A DNA stretch of 64,000 nucleotides. Source: Rostratula benghalensis. Taxonomy: Eukaryota > Chordata > Aves > Charadriiformes > Rostratulidae. Shown one piece after another: positions 11,124-25,556 of the stretch. The translations under genes were made by a program, and so were the position numbers. Position 1 is the stretch's first letter; every line of letters starts with the position of its first letter. The stretch is from assembly GCA_013399305.1 (NCBI GenBank), contig VXAI01000013.1:2595833-2659832 (forward strand), in the 5' to 3' direction. The notes beneath the pieces were generated by a model that was not told the DNA's origin, did not search any database, and worked only from the letters and a program-made list of their open reading frames with translations.

Positions 11124-11150
11124 TGTCATTAGTCATTATATGTAATGACA
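11124..11150. repeat. Inverted repeat with 8-bp arms
   Basis: TGTCATTA at 11124-11131 is repeated in inverse as TAATGACA at 11143-11150, with an 11-base AT-rich loop. A further attac/gtaat match overlaps the arms. No following T-run or gene suggests a terminator; this is eukaryotic non-coding DNA. Confidence 0.7.
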
Positions 11151-14100
11151 GTAAACTGTTTTGATACTGATTTCATTTAAACTAAATGAACTGAGAAGCT
11201 TTTCCCTGCAATAAAACATATCAAAATGAAGACATATTTCTAGTCTTTCTGTTCAAAACATTCACAATCTCTATGCTTTCCATTAGTCCCACACTGAAAG
11301 GGATTCCCTTCATTCCATTACTTAACAAGTGCATCAGATACAACTTACCTCTTTTCAAGTTGGAACGCAGAAATAGATGTCAGAAATGCGTGCAACATTA
11401 TGTGTAATACCCTCGTCTAGGTGATGGAAATAAAACAAAATTATAAGTAACTACGACAGATGGAAAAACAACTCTCCAAAATAAGCAGCAAGATATTTTG
11501 GTCAGCCTGGCCTCTGTTCATACTTAATACACCTACATTAATTCCAGATTATTTTAGCCTTTTATTTTCCTCTATAGAATATCATTCACTGTATCATTGC
11601 TGTATTAGAGAAAATGTGTATTTCTCAGATCTGTGGTACTCTAGATTGAAAGAGCTCCTTTGGACAAAAAAAAGCTGTGCTTAACTTGACACTGTGCAAT
11701 ATATCACACTAGCTATTTTTTTGTTGCATAAGTGCATTTAGTTTGCTGTGTGCATCTCTATAGGAATCCACTGAGATCCTGCCTTAATTTTCAGCAAATG
11801 CATTTCCAGCAAAAATAATGGAAGAAACAGTTTAGTTTAGAGATGACTTTAAGCCATCTTGACATTTTGTGCATCAGACATCTGCTACTATGACATTATC
11901 TGATGAGTCAGGGTGATCTGACCACCAGCTGAGAAGCAGAAGGTTATGAGAGAGAATATACCTAATTTTGTCCTCTACATCCAAACCTCTGGGTCTTTGA
12001 GCCCAAAAGATCCTCCACAAATTCAATTCAATGTTTTTTCCTGAACAAGTTGTCACTTTTAAATTTTGTGTTGAACTAGTTCTCCTCCTGACTTAAATTG
12101 TGTCTCCAAATATTTAAGAAGGCTGGAGCTACACATTAACCTCCTCCCCTTTCCCACTTCTTAACTGAGGGATTCATACATTTGATGCGCAGCACTGTTT
12201 CCTACATTTCTCAGCCAAGCACAGCTGATAAACGTACTAGGCAAATATACCTGGAACACAGGCTTTCAGAGCAAGAGGGATGATGCTACAAAGTCCTGCC
12301 AGTACCAGGTAGCATGTCCTTTTCTCCACTTCAGCCTTGAACAGTATCTGACCCAGCCAGGAGCAATGTCTCATAATTCCATGGCAACATACATCTTATG
12401 ATGTGGTCACCATTATATACATGTAGAGCCCTTATCCTGTTTAGAGCAGTATCTTCCTTGTGCTTAGCAGGTCACCTTGCCACAATAACTACTAAATTGG
12501 TATAACAGGTTGTCTTAGAGTACTTATAAATTAAGAACAGCTCCATTTCAGTGGAAGGAGAAATTCAGGCACTTCTTTTTCAAAGTAAAATACTTAGGGT
12601 TTCATTTGACTTATCCATTGTAGACTACCAATATAAAAATTTATTTTGAGGAATGTCTTTTCTCACCCACTAGAAAGGGATAGAGAATATCGTGACTCTG
12701 TTACAGAACATAATGTAATTGCAAATCCTTGTTGAACAGGGAAAATAGAAAAGAGGGATGCAGGAGCTCAATACACAGCAGCGCTGCAGTGTTAACAACC
12801 ACTGAGCTACTTGGAGTCTTATTTGGCCTGTTATCTAGAAGTATCCAATGTAGAGAGGCTAAGATTCTCTAGACATAACAACTCTGAGTGGAAACAAGTA
12901 TTATTAGAGCACTTTAGTGTGCATCTATTATACTACAGAAGTATTACTTAACCTTTCACCAGGTAGACTGAAATTCTTTTTAATCATGTATTTTGTACTG
13001 TATGTATGCCATCTAATGGTAAATGAGAATAAACCCTATTGTTTCAAATGGAGTAGTTATGTCTTTACAGTAAATTCTATCCCTTTGTCAGCGTTTTTTG
13101 GTTTGTGTTTTTTTTCCTCTCAGTTGCAATGTGATCGTAAAATTCAGACAGGTACAATAACAGTTTATTCTTTGCATCTGGTGTGGTTCAGCTCCTTCTG
13201 TAAGACCCAAAGTGAAAAGAAGTCCAAGCTGAATAGAAGCAATAGTATGCGGTACTACACAGAGACAAGCTGTGACCTCAGGGGCTCTAATCAAAGGAAG
13301 CTTTCTAGCAATCCTTAGTGTCACACTGCACTGAGTGTAAACCAGCCTGGGCTGGGGAATTCAGCATTTCAGCACCAACTGAAAACAAAACACTTGTGAG
13401 GAACTAGAAGTTCAGAATCATAACATTCTCTTATTTTTTTAAATTACAGCAGGAGAGCTCCATTTGACTTCATTTCTACTCCAAATTAAACTAGCAAAGA
13501 TGAAACACTGTATGTATGCTGCCATGATCCCAGACATTGCTTCTGGCTGGGTCAGATACTGTTCAAGTTCAAGTTGGTTGTGTTTTCTACCACAAAAATA
13601 TTTCTTTTTCTTGTGCTGGTGTTATGACCTTAAAACTGAAAACTTCTGCTTTTATTATTTCAGTTTATCATGCCTTTACAAACATTTGGAAATTATTCCT
13701 GCAAAGAAATCCTTTCAGAACATTATATGATCTTATAAGATGATATTAAGAAATCCCATTTTTCCTTTCAGATTCCCTAGTACATGTGTAGAATTATGCA
13801 TGTGGGGGATTCATGTAGCCCAAGCCCCAAAGTTCCAAATGCTTGTCATAATAATAGGATTATGGAATAAAATATGAAATTTATTACAAGTAATCAAATA
13901 ATCAGTATTTTAGTGGTCATTAAAATTATACCATGAATGCCCTGCAGACCATATTCTGTTCTTTATTTAGCCACAGCAGGCATGTTCCTCAAATAACTCA
14001 ACTGAGCCTAAATTCATTGTCTCCTGTAGAAATCTGTCATTTTATACTTTCTTTGAAAATATTACTCCTTATTTTCAATGATGAACACCACAAGTACTCA

Positions 14101-14364
14101 AACTCTTTGCAACTGTAAAGGCTTGGGGATTATCTTTATTATTCAGCTGTCTGAAAAGATTAGATTTTTAGTATTTTACTATAGGAGTAGCACCCATAAA
14201 TACTTCACTGTCATTAAAAAACCACTGTGATTGAAGAGATATTTTTAAAGTATTTTATCTTTTTAATATTTTCACATTTTAATCTTTAGCATATTTTTAT
14301 CTTTTAAGAACAGTTTTCCTCTTTGGCAGCTATGTTTGTCACTTCATGACATCCTCTTTAGAAC

Positions 14365-14640
14365 ACGCTTCCTACAAAACAGAGAGGAGATGTGATAACT
14401 GTCTTCAGCTGTGTAAGCTGTTGCTCAAATGCAGTGAGAACAATAGTTTTCAATACACACAGAAGAACAGAAAAGAAATCATTTACTTAGACTACAACAA
14501 AGACTTTATAAAAAACTCCGAACAGCAAAGGTAGTGGAGCACTTGAACAGCCTGAGGAGGTGATGGAACTCTCTACCACTCCAGGGACAGGGTAGACATA
14601 CACCTGTAAAGCACAGGAGTGCACTTAAAAAGGCTTATAG
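14365..14640 (+). mobile_element. Faint old CR1 3' region, plus strand
   Basis: The order of features matches the 3' part of an old CR1: 'gagaggagatgtgataactg' (CR1: gagatctgataa) near 14380-14399, a first-person 'cttcagctgtgtaagctg' block, then 'acttagactacaacaaagac' near 14485-14504 (CR1: ttaggcttgacatt...) and 'ggagcacttgaacagcctga' near 14536-14555 (CR1: gcactggaacaggctgcc) followed by 'gaggtgatggaactctctac'. The spacing is right but identity is low, and no 3' tail is seen. It is probably the same age class as the relic at 2735-3405. Confidence 0.45.
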
Positions 14641-17424
14641 ATCATTCTGTCCTTATCACACTCCTTTCATTTTTTTCTTTCTCTCTAGTTCCATTTCTTT
14701 CCACATTTTTGTGAATCAGGCATTATTCCTGTAAAGAAACAAATTGATGTGGGGGTGAATGGGTAGATGGTGTGATATTGTTGGATTTCAGGCAATAGAC
14801 TCTAAACTCCATAATCTTGGTTAACTCCTACCTCACAAAATTAAGTAATTTCATTTACCTCTGCTTCAAATCCCAGTCTCTAAAGTGAGATGATAATCAT
14901 TTATTTATTCCCCTTTCAAGGAAATTACATGTTTATGTTGATATTTGGCAATCTAAAATTATGTTGTATCAGCTGGGAATATTTACATTATTTCACTAAC
15001 AATGTCATGCTATTGGACACAACTAACTATGGTAGTAGCTATGCTTTGTTATTATAATCAGGTAATTTACAGTTCTGTAAATATGAAACAAATACCGAGA
15101 AGCACAAAGTGATTTTACCCATAAACCGAAAATGTTTGTGTAGAATGTTGCAGTAGCAACTTCTGGTAAGAATAAACTTGTTACTCAAACATTGAAGCTA
15201 ATTTGTAGATCTAATTTTTTAGACAAGTTAATTTGTATTTTTTCCATCATTTATGCAAAGTGTGAAAAGACCTCTGACCCTAAGGGAAACAAATCTGAAA
15301 GTATCAAACATATTTGCTGTCATTTGAAAACAGAAATATCATTACTGTCAATAAAACTACAGCTGCAGCGAACGTCTGCCAGAGATTTGCTCTCAGCTGA
15401 AAAAAGCCAGTTCAGATTGTGAGTTTACAGCATTAGCCTTTCCTGCCAGAGAGACCTGGGCTGTTGACATTACTGTTGAGTGCTTGGTCTCAGCTCTGAC
15501 TCCCTTAATCTGTTGGATTCTTTTGGTGAACTTCTGTTAACCGGTATGAAATCCACGATGGAGATATTGCATGTTGGAGTGGGGAATGGATAATGGACTC
15601 TGATTTAATGGTGGGAACATATAATATACACTTTCCAGACGTAAGTTACTTCTTAAGACAAATAGTTTGCAACCAGTAACCTTTTCTTCCCGTTAAAATT
15701 ACTCAAGTAACTTAATTGGCCACTGATTTCAGGTCAAAACACATTGAACTGGGCAGTACAGTAAGAACCAGTCCATTTACTTACTATTTATGAGTATTTT
15801 ACTAATTTCTTTTTTCCTGACAATTTTTTTTTTTTCTCTCTCTTTCTGTCCTCAAAAACCCCATTGCCCTTTCAGCAGCTGCTTCTGGAACAAAACCCAC
15901 TTTTAACTCAGTTGCTCTTGTATGAAGTTAAAGCCAGGTTCTGATCTCTGACAGCTGCAAATATAGACAAAAACTGATTAGTTTCATGAGAATAACTGCT
16001 ATTGTAACCAAGTAGAAGAATAAAAGTTCGTGAACTTTGAAAAACAGCATGCATGTCATATTTGTCTATTTAGCTTAAACTCTTAAAGGAAGAAAGACAT
16101 TGAAATTTTGGATACAACATAAGTTGGATAATGTCAGTGTTTTATCATAAGCTTTATTTTACTCCATGCACATTTTAGCAAGGAGTATTAATTCATACCA
16201 ATTTACTATTCTTGAGCCTGAATATATTTTACATTACATTTCTGAGACCTTCCCACACTTAACTTCACTATGCCTGAGTTAGGGCTGTTTCTTTAAAAAA
16301 AAAACAGTAACCAAACAAATTGGATTAATAAAAGGAGAAAACACATCTGTGCTAAATTGACCTGCATTCCAGGAAAGATTAGCCAACATGAGGCAAAAGA
16401 AGAAAGAAACCCATCGTACTTATATTAAGAGATTTTGTTCTTGATGGGATTCCAGTTAGGGATGATTTATCAATTAGCTTGACAACAAAGAGTAGACAGA
16501 TGATATTCCAAGGTTTTCAAAGCCCATCATGGGCTTCAATAAAACTTAGACAAAATCCAAACAAGTACTAGCAAGTTTGCATGCTTACTCAGCATCTGGC
16601 ACTAGAGAGGTAAAGGGTCAAAATGGAAATGCAATGAATAATCTTTTACACTCAAAGTATGTTAAAATGGAAATGAGGAGCAATGCTAATTTTATGCTCA
16701 TGTCAGTACCCTATCAATACTGAAACCATTGATAACTGTAACAGCCAACTCTGAATCCCAGTCATATGCATATTCACCCTTCAAAATATAATAAAACAAA
16801 TGAAAATATATATTTAATGGCATGTTCTGGTGATAAAGAATTGCTAGGTTTCTTGGCCCTGTGCAGTCTTCTCCCCCAAGTAGTTCTACACTTAAGAAAG
16901 AGTCAAAAATCTGAATATACCCTGACAGTGAATGAATGAATGAATCCATGGGTGAGCATTAATTCACTTTTGAAATATGTTTTAAGCATTTACATAGGAG
17001 TGTATAAGAACAACCATATCATAACAAGCCAAGCATTCAGTTAGCCCAGTATCTCATGTTCAAAAATAATCAGTAGTGGATGCTTAAGGAGAAGTATGAG
17101 AAACAGGCAGGCATTCAATGATATATTTCACTCTCAAGTCTCCCACCTTCCTGTAATCTGAAGTTTAGGGAGTTCCTGCACCAAATATGATACTCTTCAA
17201 CAACCTTTGATGGATGTTTTTTTTCTCCATTCATATTTCATATTGTTTTTGGAATCTATCTAAAATTTAGAGTCACAAGGCGATTCACCCTGTAACCAGG
17301 TACTACACTTAGGGCACACTCACAGATTCCAGAGTTGGGCATACAACTCCCACATAATGCATTTATGGAATGATTTTATAAGACTCCTCATCTGGGACAA
17401 TAACTTGGGGAGACAGAATTAGTA

Positions 17425-17575
17425 GTAGAAGAAAAGGAAAAAGAAAAAGGAAAATGAAGAAAGTAAATTATTCTGGGGGAAAATAAATAAAAACAACTAA
17501 AAAAAACCCACACAACAAAAACCCCTCAAAAAAGACCACCACAAAACAAAAACTCAAGAAAGAAAGTAAAGTGTG
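17425..17575. repeat. A-rich low-complexity tract
   Basis: The left half is almost pure purine (aaggaaaaagaaaaagg). The right half is A-rich with scattered C (acaacaaaaacccctc). It is probably a degraded simple repeat. Confidence 0.75.
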
Positions 17576-19706
17576 ATATGGTGCAGTTTAAAGGAAAAAA
17601 AGATGCAAGTAACGCAAGCAGAAGAATAGGACATGTTTACAGCTCCAGGGGAGCCCAGGAAATTAATACAACCCTGATAGTCTGCTTCTTGTTCTATGGA
17701 GACAATAATGTATAACATGTTTTGTTGTCCACAGATATGATGGTTCTTTTACTCTCTGAATTAAGAACAAATGTAAATTTTCATACACACAAAGTATCCC
17801 ACTTAGTTACAAAACCTTAAAATATGTCAAATGGCATTCAAACAAAATAGACTCTGAAGAAGAATATGAGGAGGGTTTTAGGTTGTCCAGTTCTCTTGCA
17901 GCCTCTTACCATGTTTTTTAATCACTAATGCATAGAATAACATAGTGCACACCCATAGCATCTGCATATGTTGGCGAACTTCTTAACGGACACAGCATTG
18001 AAACGTAGTCTCCTTTTCTGCTAGGGAGTTAAAAAACCAAAGTGATAGTTGGATAAGACAGTGGAAAAATTAGAATGATCAGAAAAGGAATTAAAGCAGG
18101 TATCAAGATGTTAGAGCCATGATTTCCACATGAGGAACTTTTACTGTTACCTATTGTCCCCGGACACAGCTGCCAGCTTTGCAGTTTTGTTAGAGTACAC
18201 TTGGCTGACTTTGTGCCTTTGTCAAGCCAGCACATTTCACAGCTATAAATATGTGGGCACCCCAGCATCACTCAGCATTGTTGCCTTTCTCTCTTGTATA
18301 TTTTGCATCTCCATTGCAATGTCAGACTAAATGTCTTCTTTTTGGCAGGTGTTCCATGGCTGGGTTTGGTCAGGGAAATCCAGGATCTCTTTCATGGCCT
18401 TTGGGAACAGAAAGCTTGCTCTATTTTTTTACTGAGCCCCACTTGTACAGTCACAGAGATGGACTTGCAAGTAACGCTTAAAACAGGTTTGATGTTCAGT
18501 CACTTACATACCAATGCAAAAAGTCCAAACCTATAGCTATCAGCTATAACAATCAGCTTTTCAAGCTGTTGTATTGTTGCTATAGGGTAACTGGCACTTT
18601 GTCATGGAGACAAAATAACTTAACTTAAGTTTAAATGGAATCAGGCTGGAAGCATGTTATTGATTTATTAATGATGTAATTAACCAGTAATCAGAGTTCT
18701 ACATATTCAGGATAAGTATCAGCAATACAAAAGATAACCCAGAGCCAGCAGCACTGTCACCTGCCTGCCCCATCACTCCTGGTGTCTCTGCCCCTTTACA
18801 GATCTCCCTGTTTCTCCTGTATGACTTCTCAAGGTGATCCTTTCTCTCAGTTTGATTGCTAACCCCTGGTTACTGTTCTACTCATGGGAAAATTTTGTTC
18901 ATTTCCTTTTAGCATTATCAGTTTTGGGTCAAAACCCTTTCAGATCAAGCAATTTGGGGTTGCTCCTCACACACACTTCCTCTTCTTACCAAAGACATGT
19001 TCTCAAGAAGAGGCCACACACTTTTCTACAACACTTGTGGACCAGCTCAAGACAGATAGACTGACTAGTACGGACTTGCTCTTTCCATGGGTCAAGTTTA
19101 AAATAAAGTAGGGTAAAGCTGTGTTGTCTGCATTCTTCCATAATATGGATGTTTTTAAATAACTGTTTTCAGAAAGGAAATGTTGCCAGAATATCTCTGC
19201 AGTGTATATCAGCTCAAGAAAAATCATGACATATATTCATTTACATTCCCCTGGTAAAAATGGATAAAGCTTAACTTTTTTTGAGTCATTTTTGGCAGTG
19301 TAGCTTGAATATCTATTAGGCCATTAAACAGATGCAAAGCTTGGCTTGTGGCTGGCCATCAACATGGGACTCAACATTTTGTATATTACACAGCTATCTC
19401 CCTCGCACAGCATCTGGCATGTCCAGTCATCTGCGCTGCTAACTAAAGAATAGAAATAAAGTAATGAATTTAGATTTCTTCAGACTGATTGCAATTTAGT
19501 GAAACAATGACCATATATATCAGTTGAAGATTTGTTCCACAGTTTTTGCTGTTTCTTAAAAAAACTGGGTAGATTTCACCAGGCACAGTTCAGATAATTT
19601 AAACCCATTTGTGGATCGAAATCAGAAAAGTAATTCTATTGACCCTATAAAATGAAATCAGTCCTGTGTTAGAAGAATATGGGTTTAGGTTTCAGAGGTT
19701 GTGATG

Positions 19707-19745
19707 GAAAGAAAAGAAAAAAAAAAAAAAAAAGAAAGAAATAAA
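19707..19745. repeat. Polypurine A-run with GAAA units
   Basis: A central run of about 18 adenines is flanked on both sides by gaaa units. It is a simple repeat, with no LINE or SINE body visible next to it. Confidence 0.8.
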
Positions 19746-22700
19746 AGCTCTTACATTGGCACATAAAGCAGGAAAAAATAAGAAAAAAAATGGAAAAATT
19801 AAAATTCTGTCCTTGCAAGTTTTATGAATTTGTATTTGAAAGTGTTGAACTGTTGTACTATTTTGCTTGGTGCATTTGCAAACTTCTCCCCAGAAGAAAT
19901 AGGAAGCAAGCTCATTCTGATTGAGAAACACCTAAGATGTACCTTGAGCTATAATTTCTATGCAAGAAACACTAGCAGAAAGGACAAACAGGCAGCTTGC
20001 AAACATCAATTTTAAATACCATCTCACACCTCTTAATTCTTGGCACTTCCATGTACCTCAAATTTAGAAGTCACACATTACCTTAGACATGAAGTTGTAA
20101 AGGAAAATTAAGCAGTACTTGGAGAAGCAACTGGGGTCAAGTGTCAAGCAAACCCAAAAATGAGAAAGGCTAAAGGGAGCTACATTCAAGGGAAAGGCAG
20201 AAGGAAGTGAACACCTGAAGACAAGTGAGGAATTAGGAGAGATTTGAAGATTTAGACTGCATAGTTAAGATTGCAAGCAGAGAAGGTAGAACAGTGAATA
20301 AACATGATTTTGACAATGAGTTTTAGAAGAAATGTAGATGAAAAGGAGGCAAGATGAAGAGTTTGAAAAGCAAAAAGGAAGTACTAAAACAGAAGATACA
20401 TCTCCACATTCTGGATCTGCGCAGAAGATCAAAGACAGCAAAAATTCTGCAGGAGTGGATGGGTGCAGCTTCAGAGAAAACCATCCAGGACCCCTTCACT
20501 AAGGGTTCTGAGCCTTAGTGGATGTGTGCCATCTTCACAGAGAGTAGAAAGATCAGATGGGTAACACACAGGCACAACAGCAAGAAAAATATTTTATTAC
20601 ATAAAAAAAGCTTAAGTAAGTCTGTGGATGCCTTTGACTACAAACTTTTCTGGGGATCAGAAAAGCACCATCATCAAGACAAATACTCAATTGAGATCAT
20701 TACAAATGGTTATAAATCATTTGCCTGATACAAACCTAATTGTAATTATCAATGTCCAGTCAAACAGAATGAGCTGAAACCCACAGGAATTTTAGTGCTC
20801 TCATCTCAGTGAATAAAACCAGCTGGTTCTTGCAATATTACCATTTTTAAAATTGGAGTATTCTGCCAGAATTGAAGTATTTTATCAGCTGATGATTTCT
20901 CACGGACAAGGTGAGAACTACTTTGTCTCTTTCTCTGTTTTTCCGGATTTCTGCAATACAGCAGCCTATTGTAGCAATGATACTGCATAGAAAATGAGCT
21001 TCCCAGCTAAACAGCATTTACCAGCTCCTGGCATTGCCTGGAAGTGTCCCGCAGGCAAGATCGGACTATTATGCTCAGAAAGATTTCAAGTCCTTTGATT
21101 TGTGTCCACTTTTATGCAGTGGCATGGCCCAGGGTGCTGGGGTGCCTGACTCCTTTTACTAGTGAAAGGACCACTGAATACAGAGAGTGAAAGGGGAAAA
21201 GCACAGCAGCTGCCATGGGAGGGAAACATGACCCCTCCAAAGTGATGTTTGGTCCCTTAAGTGGGACTGACAGCCCGACCATACAAAGGGAAGAAAGTGG
21301 CACGGGGGAAGTAATGGTACTGCTGCACAGGGACACGATCTTCCCTTCGCTTGCCACACGGGAAAAGCAGAAAAAAGGTTTCATCAGCTGCTTTAGCCAA
21401 GTGCATTCGAGTATGATTCCATCTGCGGGGTGTGTGCGCGTGTGTAAAAGACAACAGGAAGAAGCACTTAGTTTGATTGCACTCTAGCCATTTGCTGATA
21501 ATGTCGTTGAAAGCATTTGTGTCTGATAATTTATGTTTTTTAAAAGCCTGATTTGCAATAACAGCTTTAAAAACACTGAACAAGATTAAAAGAAAAAGGT
21601 GGGGACTGGAAAATTAAATCTGTAAATGGAATTTAGAATTGGTAACCAAGCATGCAGTGGGATGAAATTATACATAAATTGATTTATATGCTAAAACTGC
21701 TTATGAAACCAAAGGTTTTGTTTCCCATTACATAGTTACCAAATAGTCTCCAAAAAAAATGTCTTTTTACAAAAGAAAAATAAGTGATAGCTTGAATGTT
21801 TGCTTGGCAAGGTGTCTGAGTATAATGAAGTTATGTTCTCATTGTACCAAAGTCATGGTTCAGACAGTTCACAGCAATCGGACAGATAACAGCTTTCTTA
21901 GGGACAGGGTCAAGATAATAGATCAGCTCTCACTCTGCAACACTAAAAGGAAAAGATTCTTGAGAAAGGATGAACATGGAACAAACCTCTCATGAATGGG
22001 AAGAAATTACCTTCCTACTGCCTGCAACCATGTGCATACATAATTCTCCTGGAAACCCTACATTCTCAGCTGCTGTCAGAACAGGTTTTCCAATAAATAC
22101 ATGTAGAGCCAGTTCTACTGTCCTGCCTACTGTCTTTACATATATGGGCTTGTGGATGGCCATCAGCAGAATGATTCTTATCGCTGCAAGACTGCCTCAA
22201 AACCTTGCCCCAAAAATGGAGTTACGAGACGTAAGAGCCTACCGAAAAACTGATCCCAGGGTACAGATGTATAGTTAGGATTTGTGCCTGAAGTGGGCAA
22301 CTCAATATTAATTCATTTTCTTAAAAAATAAAAGGTATCTAACTGATGACACTGGACTCATTTTTAAAGTGAAAACAGTGTCTTTCATTCAGAAATTCAG
22401 ATTTCTCTGTATGCAGAAAACCTACCATCTCTATAGTATCACAGTTCAGGTTCTAAAACCTCAAAATATACAAAACCTTGTGTTCACAAATTAGTACAGT
22501 TTGAATCCTTTCCAAATATCAAAAAACTGTACTGTTTAAATTATTAAGCTACCACACTGAAAGCTTCAGGTCATAAATTGTATTCAGTTGCAGAAAAAAA
22601 GTTTAATTATAAAGCAAATAATATAGGTAATGGGAAAAAAAAGTGAGCAAATAATTTGTCTCCTGATAAGTCATGCAGTGCTTGTGGATGAGCTGCTTTT

Positions 22701-22785
22701 TCCATTAAAAAATATAATATTAGAATTCTAAAAGTCCTAGGTAGTTATTGAATGCTTGGACAATTTCATATATCTATATTTTTTA

Positions 22786-22844
22786 GAGTTTTTATAATAT
22801 TAAGTCATCTATAGTTTTTATAGTTTTTTATAATAAAGTCATTT
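22786..22844. repeat. Imperfect AT-rich tandem duplication
   Basis: The block at 22786-22811 (gagtttttataat...aagtcatcta) is repeated at 22820-22844 (atagttttttataat...aagtcattta). The copies differ by a small indel, and a short copy of the first half sits between them. Confidence 0.7.
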
Positions 22845-25249
22845 AAAATGTGTTTTTAAATTTTGAAATGAAAGCACTGGGAAACTCCAAGACCATAGTG
22901 ACCAGACTTTGCCATGATCAGCACTTCAGGAACAATTAATTCAGATTACAAAAGAGCTTCAAAGAACAGTTCCCTTCCAACATTCATAATTTTGAAACAT
23001 TTTTAAAAGGATGTTCCAGACCCATGGTTTTCCTTCTAAGAAAAGCCTAAGAGGTGACAGTGTGGCACATGAGTGCTTCTGCCTCAGGTGTCACAGGCAG
23101 GATATTTTCCTGCGCTACATGGGATACAATTCTCCAAGTCCATTGCTAGTGCCATCTTGTCTTGTGCATTCTCCTTGATGTGGTTTGATGACAAGATGAA
23201 TACAGACATTTCCCTTACTCTTCCAGATGCTTCCTTGCATCAAAGACACGCATCTCTCTGTGGTAACCCTGCAGCTTTGCCACAGTTCACAGATGTTTCA
23301 AGATGAACTCAGCAATTTAAGCCCAATAGCTTAACCAAGGTTAAAATAAATTATTTACATACCTAAGCAATGTTGTGAACTCTTGCACATGTCTTCAGTG
23401 ACACTAGAGGTGACTTCAATGGTAGAGGATTTCATTTTATCCTGGTGTGTGTGAGCCAGGGAAGACTGAGGAGTTTTGAATACTGTCAACACTCTCAGCT
23501 ACATTCTACCTCAAGAAATCAGACGGTATCTCACCTGTCAAGACAGAGGTTTATTTAATGGATAAATATTCCAGTGAAATATTCTGGGTAAAGTTACCAA
23601 ACTGTCACCCCAACGGATGCAGCTCCCAAGCTCAGACAAACAGTCCACCTTTGGGTGATCAGAGTTCAGAAAATTTCTTCTTGCATTCAGGCTCTTTATT
23701 ATTGTACTTCAGATAAAGCTTGGTCTCTTAACTTTTTTAATATTAGCACTTGTCTAATAGCTGGACATGTACAACAATCTGCTGCCTTGTTTAATTTTGT
23801 TAATGGTATGATTTAAGCAAAAACTGTTCCAATTTAGCAACAAAATCTAGGACACAAAGAGAAAAAAAAATCATCAATACCATTCCATTCTTATTTTATG
23901 AGTTAATGGATGAAAGTAAAATTACACCAGGTCCCCACTTCATATGAATGTAATATCTCTGCAGGATTTTTAGAATTCAGCGATGTAAATGATCAGAGAG
24001 AAATACACACCAGTGAGAGTGAGGTCTGGGTTACATTGTCAGCGTACAAAACACAAAATTATATCTTAACTTCCCTTGCTACTGGGGAGGATGTCCAAGC
24101 TTGCAGATGATGTTGGGTGACTAGGAACAGCATATATATGAGACAAATACTCTGCTCTGGTATTATGGCTACAGATTTCTTAATACTCTTTCAGCAGATG
24201 GTGTATAGTGACAACTATTTATCGTTCTGACCAATGCTGCTTTTTTATTGCCTTCTGTTCCCTCACTGGCATGTCATCTCCACCTGTTGCCTCCTCCTTT
24301 TATGTGCTTGGGACTTGTCCGTGGGAGCACTCCCGCAGAGTGTGAAGTGCATTTGGCAGGTGTTAGTGTTATGTGCTCAGTGTAAATCTGCATTCAGCAG
24401 TAATGGAAACTTCATATGTGTTTAGGAAAACCAAGGTAGATTATTCCTAACATCCATGCATTCCTTCCCTGAAGAATTTGGATGCAGAGAAGGTAGTAGC
24501 AAACAGTTACTGCTGGACAGATTTGCCCTCTGTGTAAACGATTTTTTTCTCTCCAGGTAGACAAAACAATTAAAGAAGACATTTCTTGGCTGTATGTTTG
24601 CACAGTGAGGACAACAGTGGTAGGGTGGGGAAAGGGCTGTTTCGTAACTGGGATCCTTAATCTAATTTAAAAGTAAAGATACATTTGCTACAGATAATTT
24701 ATAAAGGACAAAGTTTATTGATGTGTCAAGAGACAGCACAGGTCCTACACCACTGGCCATATTTTTTCCTGCAGAAGTGCTGGGTATTGTTATATACTAC
24801 ATAAAGCTTTAGTTTAGCTTTTTAATCACTCAAGCAGCACATATGTTTGTGTATCTACCTAGATAGTAGTCACACCATTGACCATATGAACAACATTTCA
24901 TCAGGCCTCACAGTATCTTGAGAGAAAATGTATCTCCTGCAGGTCATCACAAATACCATTGCAATGAAAAGTGCGCAATCACTTCTTGCTGTCAATAGTG
25001 TAATAACAGAGGTGTTCAACCTGTAGATGATCTACTATATTTTTATGGGGCTGTCTGGGAGATTTTATAGGACTGAACATAATGCAGGTTGCTAAATTAC
25101 ATGAAGCTGGTCTGAATGAACAATTTTATGTTGTAATAGACTACAAGAAAAGATGTTATTAACAAATGTATCCTATCATCTTTGATTAGTAAAGACAGTG
25201 GCAGCAGGTAAAAATTACCTGACTAATCTCTCCCTTAAATCAAATAATT

Positions 25250-25268
25250 TTTATATTTAAAATATAAA
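25250..25268. repeat. AT-rich near-palindrome
   Basis: TTTATATTT at 25250-25258 and AAATATAAA at 25260-25268 form 9-bp arms around a single base, in an AT-rich setting. Confidence 0.7.
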
Positions 25269-25556
25269 TAAAATTTATATTGTCATTTTAAAACTAGGAG
25301 GCTGAATTATTCATGACCATTTTGTACATGAAAATGTTTTTAAACATATGGAAGAGCGTATAAACATGATATATTACTGAAAAGGTTTCTCCTACTAGAA
25401 ACTAGTGTATGGATTTTTTGTGCATACACTGTGAAGCTTTCTCTGCTTGGCACATATGTGTATGTTTTACACATTAATCACTGCACAGTATGTTTCAAAA
25501 TATACATTATCTAAATAAAATAAACAATAAATATATAATTTCTCCTAACACAATGC

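Larger units (their letters stand above)
7621..14364. other. Unassigned AT-rich sequence, mostly single copy
   Basis: This is almost 7 kb with no recognised gene or transposon. Small structures inside it are listed separately: a 23-bp tandem duplication at 8300-8345, an A-run at 8619-8631 and an inverted repeat at 11124-11150. No frame exceeds about 130 codons, and none shows a known domain. Old repeats may be present but are too decayed to read by eye. Confidence 0.45.

Noticed and set aside
21970..22278. 102-codon frame ending RAYRKTDPRVQMYS
   Set aside because: The C-terminal part looks protein-like at first sight, but I could not match it to any family and it has no neighbouring exon-like sequence.
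24095..24125. CR1 FADD-box like phrase (cttgcagatgatgttgggtg)
   Set aside because: Only about 20 bases resemble CR1, and neither flank continues the match.
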